A stretch of 64,000 bases of DNA. Origin: Olleya aquimaris. Lineage in GTDB: Bacteria; Bacteroidota; Bacteroidia; Flavobacteriales; Flavobacteriaceae. Below are positions 9,864-17,612 of this stretch, piece by piece (positions within the stretch are counted from its first letter, which is position 1; every line of letters begins with the position of its first letter). The stretch is taken from NCBI RefSeq assembly GCF_003259525.1, contig NZ_QLLO01000001.1, positions 186,001-250,000 on the forward strand, in the 5' to 3' direction. Under the pieces are notes generated by a model that searched no databases, was not told where the DNA came from, and was given only the letters and a program-made list of their open reading frames with translations. Made by a program: the position numbers and the translations under genes.

Positions 9864-11096
9864 ATGTTAAAAGAAGTTAGCCATTTTAAGATTGTAACAG
9901 GAGTAATAGTCGCTCTCTTTTTTTTCCCGTCTATTACTTTTGGTTTGCTGCAAGCAGAGGTTTTTCCATGGGGTATTATCTTGTCAACATATATCATTTT
10001 AAGACAAAAAAAGATAAATAAATTTTACATTTTATTTTTAGCAAGTTTATTATTCAATGTTGTTGTTTTCTCGCTGTATTATTTCCCGGATATAAAAATA
10101 CCTGAAGTTGTAAGATCTCTTTTAGCTTATATTAATAGCTCAATTTGTTTTGTTGCCTTTTATCAGGCTTCAAAATCGTCAACATTAAAAACTATAAAAT
10201 TAGTTAAGGTGTTGTTTGTGTTTTTAATCGCTTTAGGCCTTTTTCAGTATTTAGGGTTATTAAAAATTTTTGATCCTGTCTTTAAATTTTTAATTCCAAG
10301 AGCCAGTTCTGAAGCATTAGCACGTGTTAGACGAGGTGTAACATTACTTGCTACTGAACCAGCTAGAGCAGGAGTAAGTTTGGTTTTTTTATATGTAGTA
10401 GTAAGAACAGTTTTTGTAAAAAGTAAAAAAATTATAAGTGATATTTTATTTCTGTTTTTTTTAACAATCATTATAAAGTCAATAATGGCTTTAGGTGTGT
10501 TTTTTGTATTTATTTTAATTACTTACAGAGCAAAATTAATACGTTTTTTAGCAGTAGGTTTAATTGTTATGTTTTTAATTGATTTATCTGGTGGTGGAGG
10601 TAGATCAGAACAAATGATTAGAAAAATTAAAGATCAAAAAAGTTTTGGAGATGCAACAATGGTTGTTGTAGATTTAGCAGGACCTAGATTAATCTCTGTA
10701 TACTCTTCCTGGTTACATACATTTAGCCACCCAATTGGAGGAGGAATTGGTCACTGGGAAAAAACTTCTGTAGACGCATTATTGATGACAGGGATTGATT
10801 TTAGCGAAATAAATTACTTTAAATTTAAAGGTAACTCTAAAGCCATTCCAACAAGGTCCAGTGGATATGTGTCTAATCTTGTTTTAGACACTGGATTTTT
10901 TGGAGTTTTCGTATTTTTCGTATTTTTGTACTCAATTCTCAATAAATATTGGAAGATAGACACAGATGCCAAAAACATCATCATTTTATTTTTATTTAAA
11001 ATTATGTTTATTGGTTCTGTTGGACCTCCAGATGCATGGATTGCAACTATTATCTCGTTAAAATATTTACATTATAAAGCCCTCAATAAAGCATGA
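9864..11096 (+). CDS. polytopic membrane protein, Wzy-like polysaccharide polymerase
   Basis: A 410-residue membrane protein with about ten helices. The central periplasmic-type loop carries RRGVTLLATEPARAG, a Glu-Pro-containing stretch I associate with Wzy/EpsK-type polymerases, and a large late loop (HTFSHPIGGGIGHWE, then a polar run to about residue 350) precedes the last helices. Position two genes after a Wzy-like protein and directly before a GT2 enzyme fits repeat-unit polymerisation. Which of the three such proteins is the true Wzy and which a ligase or side-chain polymerase is undetermined. Confidence 0.65.
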   Translation: MLKEVSHFKIVTGVIVALFFFPSITFGLLQAEVFPWGIILSTYIILRQKKINKFYILFLASLLFNVVVFSLYYFPDIKIPEVVRSLLAYINSSICFVAFYQASKSSTLKTIKLVKVLFVFLIALGLFQYLGLLKIFDPVFKFLIPRASSEALARVRRGVTLLATEPARAGVSLVFLYVVVRTVFVKSKKIISDILFLFFLTIIIKSIMALGVFFVFILITYRAKLIRFLAVGLIVMFLIDLSGGGGRSEQMIRKIKDQKSFGDATMVVVDLAGPRLISVYSSWLHTFSHPIGGGIGHWEKTSVDALLMTGIDFSEINYFKFKGNSKAIPTRSSGYVSNLVLDTGFFGVFVFFVFLYSILNKYWKIDTDAKNIIILFLFKIMFIGSVGPPDAWIATIISLKYLHYKALNKA

Positions 11097-11926
11097 GCTT
11101 AGAATTACCTAAATTTTCAGTTTCAATGTCTGTATATAAAAATGATAATCCTGATCATTTTTATCAAGCCATTAATAGTTTAATTAATCAAACAGTAGTC
11201 CCTAATGAGATAATCATAGTGGTAGATGGACCAATACCAGAAATTACAAATCAAGTATTGGAAAAATTTAAAACAGATAACGAAAATGTAGTTATACACA
11301 GACTAGAAAAAAACATGGGACATGGATATGCAAGGAACATTGGTTTACAAAACAGTACTTATGACTATGTTGCATTAATGGATAGCGACGATGTTTGTTT
11401 AGACAACAGGTTTGAATTACAACTTAACTTTTTTAAGAATAATGAGGATGTTAGTATTTTAGGTGGAACTATAGAAGAATTTTATGATGATGACTTAACA
11501 ACAATATCTAAAAGAAAACTACCAGTTTTAGACTCAGATTTAAAACAATACATGAAGTATAGATGTCCATTTAATCAAATGAGTGTGATGTTTAAAAAAG
11601 CACATGTTTTGGATGCTGGAGGTTATCTAGATTGGTTTTGTAATGAAGATTACTATTTATGGATTCGCATGGCTTTAAAAAGCTACAAGTTTCATAATCT
11701 AGAAGAAACACTTTTAAAAGTTAGAACCAATAAAGATTTCTATAAGCGAAGAGGTGGATTTAATTACTTTAAAAGTGAAGCCAAAATTCAGAAACTAATG
11801 TTAACTAAAGATATCATATCTTTGCCCACATATTTGTATAATGTTAGTATAAGGTTTGTTGTACAAGTATTAATGACGGACGGTTTAAGAAAATACTTTT
11901 TTAAGACCTTTACAAGAACAAAATAA
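11093..11926 (+). CDS. glycosyltransferase family 2
   Basis: A cytoplasmic GT-A fold enzyme that should transfer a sugar from a nucleotide donor to the growing lipid-linked repeat. It opens with FSVSMSVYKND, has IIVVDGPI near residue 40, a KNMGHGYARNIGL segment, the metal-binding MDSDDVC (DxD-type) near residue 95, and GGYLDWFCNEDYYLW with the acidic catalytic region. There is no C-terminal membrane segment. The 277 residues are normal. It overlaps the preceding polymerase-like gene by four bases. Donor and acceptor are unknown. Confidence 0.9.
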   Translation: MSLELPKFSVSMSVYKNDNPDHFYQAINSLINQTVVPNEIIIVVDGPIPEITNQVLEKFKTDNENVVIHRLEKNMGHGYARNIGLQNSTYDYVALMDSDDVCLDNRFELQLNFFKNNEDVSILGGTIEEFYDDDLTTISKRKLPVLDSDLKQYMKYRCPFNQMSVMFKKAHVLDAGGYLDWFCNEDYYLWIRMALKSYKFHNLEETLLKVRTNKDFYKRRGGFNYFKSEAKIQKLMLTKDIISLPTYLYNVSIRFVVQVLMTDGLRKYFFKTFTRTK

Positions 11927-11933
11927 AATTACA

Positions 11934-12359
11934 TTGAAAAAAGAAATTATAGGATACACTTCAGGAGTTTTTGACATGTTTCATGTTGGACATTTAAATA
12001 TTTTAAAACAAGCTAAAAAGAATTGCGACTATCTAATAGTTGCTGTAAGCCCTGATGAGCTAGTTTTTTCATACAAAGGAAAAAAACCAATAATGTCTTT
12101 GGAAGACAGAATGGCTATTATAGAAGCAATTAAATATGTTGATAAAGTTGTTATCCAACATGATCGGGATAAAATTAAAGCTTACCATAATTATAAATTT
12201 GATGTAATGTTTGTAGGAGATGATTGGAAAGGAAACCCTCTTTTTGAGGAAGTTGAAAAAGAGCTTATAAAACACGGAAGTAAGATTCAATTTTTTTCTT
12301 ACACTAATAAAGTATCTTCAACTAAACTTAGATCCATTTTAAAGGACGAAATTAAATAG
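11934..12359 (+). CDS. glycerol-3-phosphate cytidylyltransferase-like protein (TagD family)
   Basis: A 141-residue nucleotidyltransferase with the GVFDMFHVGHLNILKQAK segment (HxGH motif) near residue 12 and a C-terminal KVSSTKLRSIL, matching the RxSSTxxR-type motif of the TagD/adenylyltransferase-like family. TagD makes CDP-glycerol from CTP and glycerol-3-phosphate. The chosen start is TTG, eight bases after the GT2 stop; no ATG lies closer. Together with LicD two genes downstream it suggests the glycan carries glycerol phosphate or a similar alditol/choline phosphate. Other CDP-activated substrates are possible within the family. Confidence 0.82.
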   Translation: MKKEIIGYTSGVFDMFHVGHLNILKQAKKNCDYLIVAVSPDELVFSYKGKKPIMSLEDRMAIIEAIKYVDKVVIQHDRDKIKAYHNYKFDVMFVGDDWKGNPLFEEVEKELIKHGSKIQFFSYTNKVSSTKLRSILKDEIK

Positions 12360-12364
12360 TCATT

Positions 12365-13189
12365 ATGCGTTTTACTTATAAGCAGTTTAATAGTATTTGT
12401 AAGAAAGCTGTTGAATTAAAAAAAACGATTACAGCTAATCAAATATTAACCCACAACACAAAAGATGACAATTGGATTGTTTTTAAGCATGATGTAGAAA
12501 CCAACGTCGAACGTGCTTTAAAAATGGCTAAAATCGAGGCTAAACATGGTATTAAAGCGACATATTATGTACAAGGATATCTTTTAGAAAACAATGTTAA
12601 ACTTTTAAAAGACATATCAGATTTAGGACATGAAGTCACATACCATTATGATGTCTTAGATGCTAATAATGGAGATTTTGAAAAAGCTAAAACCGAGTTT
12701 ATTCAATATGTCACTGCTTTTGAAAAATATGGTTTTAAAATAGAAACTCTTTGCCCACATGGTAACCCATTAATGATTAGAAATGGGTGGAATTCTAACA
12801 AAGATTTTTTTAGAAAGGAATCAATTGCATCAGAGTTTAGTAACATGTTAGATATCGTAGTGCAACTACCAGCAACTTTAGCTTCAGATTATATTTATAT
12901 TTCCGATGCAGGATTTCAATTTAAAATAATTGTTAACGTTGAAGATAATGACATTAACAATGGAGGCGATATCAATATTCATACCCTTAAAGAATTTGAA
13001 AATATTTGTACAGAAAACAAAAAAATAATTTTTAGTACACATCCTCACCGATGGAAAACATACACTCTTTCTGCTATTGCTAACAAATCAAAATTTAAAT
13101 TTATTAGAGGATTAGCTTTGTTAGTTTCAAAAAATAAAACAATTAAAAAGTTTTTAAGTAAATTCTACTTTTTAGCTAAAAAAATATAG
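12365..13189 (+). CDS. polysaccharide deacetylase-like (NodB superfamily) protein
   Basis: The 274-residue sequence has a WIVFKHDVET segment near residue 38, where the His-Asp pair resembles the first metal-binding motif of NodB-type deacetylases, then a HGIKATYYVQGYLL strand and GHEVTYHYDVLD, which looks like the second (HxxxH-type) motif, and a late STHPHRWK. The family deacetylates or otherwise acts on glycans and related esters. There is no signal peptide, so a cytoplasmic or membrane-proximal action on a precursor is more likely than action on the mature polymer. It sits between the TagD-like and LicD genes with gaps under ten bases. Activity is inferred from weak motifs. Confidence 0.62.
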   Translation: MRFTYKQFNSICKKAVELKKTITANQILTHNTKDDNWIVFKHDVETNVERALKMAKIEAKHGIKATYYVQGYLLENNVKLLKDISDLGHEVTYHYDVLDANNGDFEKAKTEFIQYVTAFEKYGFKIETLCPHGNPLMIRNGWNSNKDFFRKESIASEFSNMLDIVVQLPATLASDYIYISDAGFQFKIIVNVEDNDINNGGDINIHTLKEFENICTENKKIIFSTHPHRWKTYTLSAIANKSKFKFIRGLALLVSKNKTIKKFLSKFYFLAKKI

Positions 13190-13192
13190 AAT

Positions 13193-14023
13193 ATGACTGA
13201 TGAGGAACTTAAAGCGATACATTCTAAACTATTGGTTATAGCTAATTACTTTGACCAATTTTGTAAAGAAAACAATATTGAATATTATTTAATGGGTGGT
13301 ACTGCTCTTGGTGCTATAAGACATAAAGGATTTATCCCATGGGATGATGATTATGATACCTTTATGGATTACAAAAACTACACAAAATTTAAAACTTTAG
13401 CAAAACAAAAATTAGATACAAACCAATATTATTTTCAAGAAGAAGACACAAAAGAGTTTCCGTTATTTTTTAGTAAAATTAGAATGAATGGCACTACTTA
13501 TATTGAAAAAGACTCTGTAGGAAGAGATATGCACCACGGATTATTTATAGATATCATGTGTTTAAATAATACTTTTGAAAACAAAACCTTAAGGTATTTA
13601 CAATATTTAGCTGCAAGAATAGTAAACGCTAAAGCATTAGGAGAAAAAGGCTATTTAACAAACAGTAAAATAAAAAAAATAGCAATATATTTAGCAAAAG
13701 TATGTGTTAGAGGTCCTATTAAAAAAGGATTGCTTAGTTTTATAAGAAGCTTAAATAATAAAGAGACTAAGTATTTGGGACATTTTTTTGGGAGAGCGCC
13801 TTTTAAGCGCACCTCTTTTAAAAGAAGCTTAATTGGTCAAAGTAAACATGTAAAGTTTGAGTCTTTGTCATTGCCTGTTTTTTCTAATGTAGAGGATTAT
13901 TTATCAATTAGATACGGAGAAAAGTTTATGGAATTACCATCACAAAAGGTAAAAGATCTGTACCCATCTCATGCTTTTATTGTAGATTTAGAAACCTCAT
14001 ATAAAAATCACATGCCAAAGTAA
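13193..14023 (+). CDS. LicD family phosphotransferase
   Basis: The N-terminal third has the hallmark LicD pattern: a short helix region, then YYLMGGTALGAIRHKGFIPW followed by the DDDYD acidic cluster near residue 48, the nucleotidyltransferase-like metal site of this family. A DMHHGLFIDIM segment follows near residue 118. LicD-type enzymes transfer phosphocholine, and relatives transfer other phosphoalditols from CDP donors, onto glycans. The TagD-like gene 1.2 kb upstream could supply CDP-glycerol, which points to glycerol phosphate as the group, but this is inferred. The 276 residues are normal. Confidence 0.88.
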   Translation: MTDEELKAIHSKLLVIANYFDQFCKENNIEYYLMGGTALGAIRHKGFIPWDDDYDTFMDYKNYTKFKTLAKQKLDTNQYYFQEEDTKEFPLFFSKIRMNGTTYIEKDSVGRDMHHGLFIDIMCLNNTFENKTLRYLQYLAARIVNAKALGEKGYLTNSKIKKIAIYLAKVCVRGPIKKGLLSFIRSLNNKETKYLGHFFGRAPFKRTSFKRSLIGQSKHVKFESLSLPVFSNVEDYLSIRYGEKFMELPSQKVKDLYPSHAFIVDLETSYKNHMPK

Positions 14024-14031
14024 ATAGTATT

Positions 14032-14535
14032 ATGAAAATTGGAATTTACTCAGATATACATGATCATATTTCTAATTTAGAAAAGACACTTCATTATTTT
14101 AAAAATCATAATATCGAGCACACTTTTTTTTGCGGAGATTTTTGTTCTCCAATTCCTGCAAAAGTTATTGGCAACAGTGGTGTTTTAACCCACTGTGTGT
14201 TTGGTAATGGGGACGCAGATAGATTTACCATTCAAAACCTTGCTTTCAATCAATTCAGTAATCTTAAACTAAATAGTGAGTACGCAGTTATTGAATTAAA
14301 TAACAAAAAAATAGTCATGACCCATTATCCTTTTTATGCTAAAGCATTAGCAAAATCTGGAGAATATGACTTGGTGCTTTGTGGGCATACACATGAATCT
14401 AATATCGAACTAATAGACCAAACATGGCTGATTAATCCAGGAGAGGTCATGGGGTGGAAAGGAAACCCCTCATTTGCTGTTTATGATTTTAAAACCAATA
14501 CAGTGGATTTGATAAAAATTAATGATTTACCTTAA
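14032..14535 (+). CDS. metallophosphoesterase, YfcE/MJ0936-type
   Basis: A 167-residue calcineurin-like phosphoesterase with all family metal motifs: YSDIHDH near residue 6, CGDFCSP near residue 35, FGNGD near residue 62, MTHYPFY and CGHTHES at about residues 96 and 117. Family members hydrolyse phosphodiesters or phosphomonoesters. It lies eight bases after licD and just before a ligase-like gene, so it may act on phosphorylated precursors of the phospho-substituent, but no substrate can be assigned from sequence. Confidence 0.85.
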   Translation: MKIGIYSDIHDHISNLEKTLHYFKNHNIEHTFFCGDFCSPIPAKVIGNSGVLTHCVFGNGDADRFTIQNLAFNQFSNLKLNSEYAVIELNNKKIVMTHYPFYAKALAKSGEYDLVLCGHTHESNIELIDQTWLINPGEVMGWKGNPSFAVYDFKTNTVDLIKINDLP

Positions 14536-14542
14536 ATATTAT

Positions 14543-15802
14543 ATGAGGGCTTTAAATCTTGATTTAGTTAAAAAAACAGAAAAGTTACCATACTTGCTAT
14601 TATTTCTGTTGTCCTTTTTTCCTATTTTAAACATCAAGACTTTATCTATTTTATCACTCCTTTTTTTTTCGTCAGCGATATTTTTAAATCTTAAAAAAAT
14701 CCAAAACAACATCAATAAAATAGGCTATAAACCACTATTAATTAACAGTTTGTTTTATTTGATATTAGTTGTATCAATGTCATATTCTCCTTTAAAGTCA
14801 ACTGGAATAGATTTTTTGTTAAGACAAATAGGATTGTTACTAATGCCCATAATTTTAATATATGCTATTAAAATTCCAGAGAAGTTACTTAAGAACATGA
14901 CAATAGTTTTTATAGGGTCTAATATTTTGGTTGTTATCTATTTTATAATCAAGCTTAATTTAATTCAGGATCTTATAAGTCAACCCTCAACCTTTTTCAA
15001 CACCTCCTATTTTATAGAAATATCCAATAACTTAGGATATAAAGATTGGCATGCAACTTACATAGCTTTAAATAATTTATTGGCTTGTGTTTTCTTATTA
15101 AATTATACTACAAAGCCAAAACCACTTAAAAAAAAAGCGTTAGCAATTTTTATAATAGTACTTTTCTTGGCTTTTTCTTTAATTCTTAATTCTAGAATAA
15201 TATTTTTATTAAACCTATTAATAATTCCGTTTTTCTTGTTTTTTAAAATCAAAACAGTGAAGTTTAAAATTATTATGGTTATATCAATGTTGCTTTTGTT
15301 TTTTACCCTTTTTAAAGTGTCTAATAACAATAAACTAGGACGAATTTTTGAACACCCCATTCAATATTATGTTAGTAATTTTAGTGCTAAAACTATTTTG
15401 GGTGTTAGGTATCAAGTTCAAGAATGCAGTGTCGAGCTTATTTCAAGAAGTCCCATTCTTGGTTATGGTATTGGATACGAAAAAAAATTGCTAACAGATT
15501 ATTGTTTTGAGGTTAAAAACTTTCAAAATAAGTACTTAAAATCCTACACTTCTCATAATGTTTATTTATCTATTATGTTTTCTGCAGGAATTTTTGGGCT
15601 CTTAGCTTTAGTATACATGCTGTTCAATAATTTAATTTTAGGTATAATGCAAAGAGATTTAATCTATGTATCGTTTCTTATTATTTTTATTATTGCTTTC
15701 CTAACGGAAAATTATCTTATTAGATTAAACGGAATATTGCTATTTGCTTTTTTAAATAGTTATTTTTACCAAAAAAATTATATTAAAATTGAAAAGATCT
15801 GA
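14543..15802 (+). CDS. O-antigen ligase family (Wzy_C-like) membrane protein
   Basis: About 419 residues with around ten predicted helices. A large loop before the last helices contains SRSPILGYGIGYEKKLL and then SYTSHNVYLSIMFSAGIFG, the His-Asn-plus-hydrophobic pattern characteristic of the WaaL/Wzy_C family. These enzymes polymerise repeat units or ligate glycan to lipid A core or protein. I choose the ATG at 14543, seven bases after the phosphoesterase stop; an in-frame ATG at 14522 would add seven residues and overlap that gene. Third protein of this class in the locus and the best match to the ligase motif. Confidence 0.78.
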   Translation: MRALNLDLVKKTEKLPYLLLFLLSFFPILNIKTLSILSLLFFSSAIFLNLKKIQNNINKIGYKPLLINSLFYLILVVSMSYSPLKSTGIDFLLRQIGLLLMPIILIYAIKIPEKLLKNMTIVFIGSNILVVIYFIIKLNLIQDLISQPSTFFNTSYFIEISNNLGYKDWHATYIALNNLLACVFLLNYTTKPKPLKKKALAIFIIVLFLAFSLILNSRIIFLLNLLIIPFFLFFKIKTVKFKIIMVISMLLLFFTLFKVSNNNKLGRIFEHPIQYYVSNFSAKTILGVRYQVQECSVELISRSPILGYGIGYEKKLLTDYCFEVKNFQNKYLKSYTSHNVYLSIMFSAGIFGLLALVYMLFNNLILGIMQRDLIYVSFLIIFIIAFLTENYLIRLNGILLFAFLNSYFYQKNYIKIEKI

Positions 15803-16382
15803 TAAAATCATCAAACGATTATTTGACATTATAGTTTCATCTATAGGATTATTATTGGTAGGTTGGATTATAATTATTGCAGCCATTATTGCTAGATTTG
15901 ACACCAAACTCAGTGGTTTTTTTAAACAAAAAAGAGTTGGACAACATGGTAAAATATTTAAAGTTTTAAAATTAAGAAGCATGAAAAATGTTGAAGGTAT
16001 CAATACCACTGTGTCAACTATAAAAGACCCAAGAATAACTAAGATTGGTAACTTTTGGCGACGATCAAAAATAGATGAACTACCTCAATTAATCAATGTG
16101 TTTTTAGGTGACATGAGCTTAGTTGGACCAAGACCAGATGTGCAGGGCTTTGCAGACCAACTTGAAGGCGAAGACAGAATTATACTAACCATTAAGCCAG
16201 GTATTACAGGTCCAGCCTCAATTTTTTTTAAGGACGAAGAAAACCTCTTAGCAAATCAAGACAACCCAGAAGTTTATAACAAAGAAGTGATTTGGCCAAA
16301 AAAAGTTGAAATTAATAAAGCATATATACAAAATTATAGCTTCTTTAAAGACATAAAATATATCATTAAAACATTTTTTTAA
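15789..16382 (+). CDS. sugar transferase, PglC-like minimal phosphoglycosyltransferase
   Basis: This 197-residue protein is the short, monotopic type: one N-terminal hydrophobic segment (about residues 13-34) then the bacterial sugar-transferase domain with FKQKRVGQHGKIF, KLRSM, RRSKIDELPQL (catalytic Asp-Glu) and DMSLVGPRPD. It would load a sugar-1-phosphate onto undecaprenyl phosphate and so start a glycan. The start is TTG, overlapping the upstream gene by 14 bases. The aminotransferase and PglF-like dehydratase that follow suggest the first sugar is a 4-amino-4,6-dideoxyhexose such as a bacillosamine precursor. A second, larger enzyme of this class is at 21874. Confidence 0.9.
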   Translation: MKRSDKIIKRLFDIIVSSIGLLLVGWIIIIAAIIARFDTKLSGFFKQKRVGQHGKIFKVLKLRSMKNVEGINTTVSTIKDPRITKIGNFWRRSKIDELPQLINVFLGDMSLVGPRPDVQGFADQLEGEDRIILTIKPGITGPASIFFKDEENLLANQDNPEVYNKEVIWPKKVEINKAYIQNYSFFKDIKYIIKTFF

Positions 16383-16384
16383 GG

Positions 16385-17512
16385 ATGAAAAATAAAATAT
16401 GGCTATCCTCACCACACATGGGAGGAAACGAACAAGCATACATCAAAGAAGCTTTTGATACTAATTGGATTGCTCCTTTAGGACCTAATGTTACTGGTTT
16501 TGAAACAGATTTAGAAACCTATTTGGGTCAAAATAAAAAAGTCGCTTGCCTATCCTCAGGTACTGCTGCAATTCATTTAGCATTAGTTCAGTTAGGTGTT
16601 GGTTTAAATGATGAGGTTATTTGTCAAACATTTACCTTTTGCGGCTCTGCAAACCCAATAACTTATCAAGGTGCAAAACCTGTTTTTGTAGATAGCGAAT
16701 CTGACACTTGGAATATGTGTCCCAACCATCTAGAGTTAGCTATAAAAGACAGGATTAAAAAAGGTAAAAAACCCAAAGCAATTATTATAGTTCATCTTTA
16801 TGGAATGCCTTCTAAAGTAGACGAATTATTGGAGGTTGCAAAAAAATATCAAATCCCTGTTATTGAAGACGCTGCAGAAGCTTTAGGCTCTACTTACAAG
16901 GGTCAAAAATGTGGAACATTTGGTGACTTTTCTATTTTATCCTTTAACGGAAATAAGATTATTACAACTTCTGGAGGAGGAGCTATGGTCTGTAACTCTG
17001 TAAAAGATAAAAATCAAACCATATTCTATGCAACACAAGCAAGAGATAATGCACCTCATTACGAACATTCTAAAATAGGATATAACTACAGAATGAGTAA
17101 TATTAGTGCAGGAATAGGTAGAGGTCAAATGGAAGTTTTAGATAAACATGTTAGCTTAAGACGAAAAATAAACCAATTTTATGTAGACCTGTTTAAAAAC
17201 ATTGAAGGTATAGAGGTTCAAAAAGAACCATCTTCAGAGTTTCATTCTAACTTTTGGTTAAGCTGTATTTTAATAAAAGAAAACGCGCCTTTTACCATTG
17301 CTCAATTTCAAGAGGCAATGACCAAAGAAAACATCGAGACTAGACCGCTTTGGAAACCAATGCATTTACAACCCATATTTAAAAACCAACCCTATTATGG
17401 AGATGGGCTAAGCCAGTTGCTATTTAAAACCGGTCTTTGCCTACCAAGTGGCTCAAACTTAACAGAAGGTGATCTGCAAAGAATAGCATTAGTAGTAAAC
17501 AATCTGACCTAA
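16385..17512 (+). CDS. DegT/DnrJ/EryC1/StrS-type PLP aminotransferase (PglE-like)
   Basis: The protein (375 residues) has the family pattern: a GTAAIHLAL segment near residue 59, VIEDAAEALGS near residue 158 with the PLP-contacting Asp, and SFNGNKIITTSGGG around residue 190 with the Schiff-base Lys. These enzymes aminate UDP-4-keto-6-deoxy sugars at C4. It starts two bases after the PglC-like stop and precedes the PglF-like dehydratase that would make its keto substrate. No PglD-type acetyltransferase is in the window, so whether the product is N-acetylated is open. Confidence 0.92.
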   Translation: MKNKIWLSSPHMGGNEQAYIKEAFDTNWIAPLGPNVTGFETDLETYLGQNKKVACLSSGTAAIHLALVQLGVGLNDEVICQTFTFCGSANPITYQGAKPVFVDSESDTWNMCPNHLELAIKDRIKKGKKPKAIIIVHLYGMPSKVDELLEVAKKYQIPVIEDAAEALGSTYKGQKCGTFGDFSILSFNGNKIITTSGGGAMVCNSVKDKNQTIFYATQARDNAPHYEHSKIGYNYRMSNISAGIGRGQMEVLDKHVSLRRKINQFYVDLFKNIEGIEVQKEPSSEFHSNFWLSCILIKENAPFTIAQFQEAMTKENIETRPLWKPMHLQPIFKNQPYYGDGLSQLLFKTGLCLPSGSNLTEGDLQRIALVVNNLT

Positions 17513-17549
17513 AATAGATTACAAATCCCTAAAATAAAGGCTTTAAGTA

Positions 17550-17557
17550 TAATTTTG
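17550..17557 (+). promoter_or_regulatory. possible -7 promoter element before the PglF-like gene
   Basis: TAATTTTG fits the Bacteroidota -7 consensus TAnnTTTG and lies 55 bases before the chosen ATG in the only gap of about 100 bases inside the polysaccharide locus. No good TTG at the expected -33 distance is seen, so this is tentative. It would allow the last third of the locus to be transcribed separately. Confidence 0.35.
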
Positions 17558-17612
17558 ATTATATTGTCATTATAATTTAAGATATTTGCTATCTGTTTTT
17601 ATAAAGACCCAA

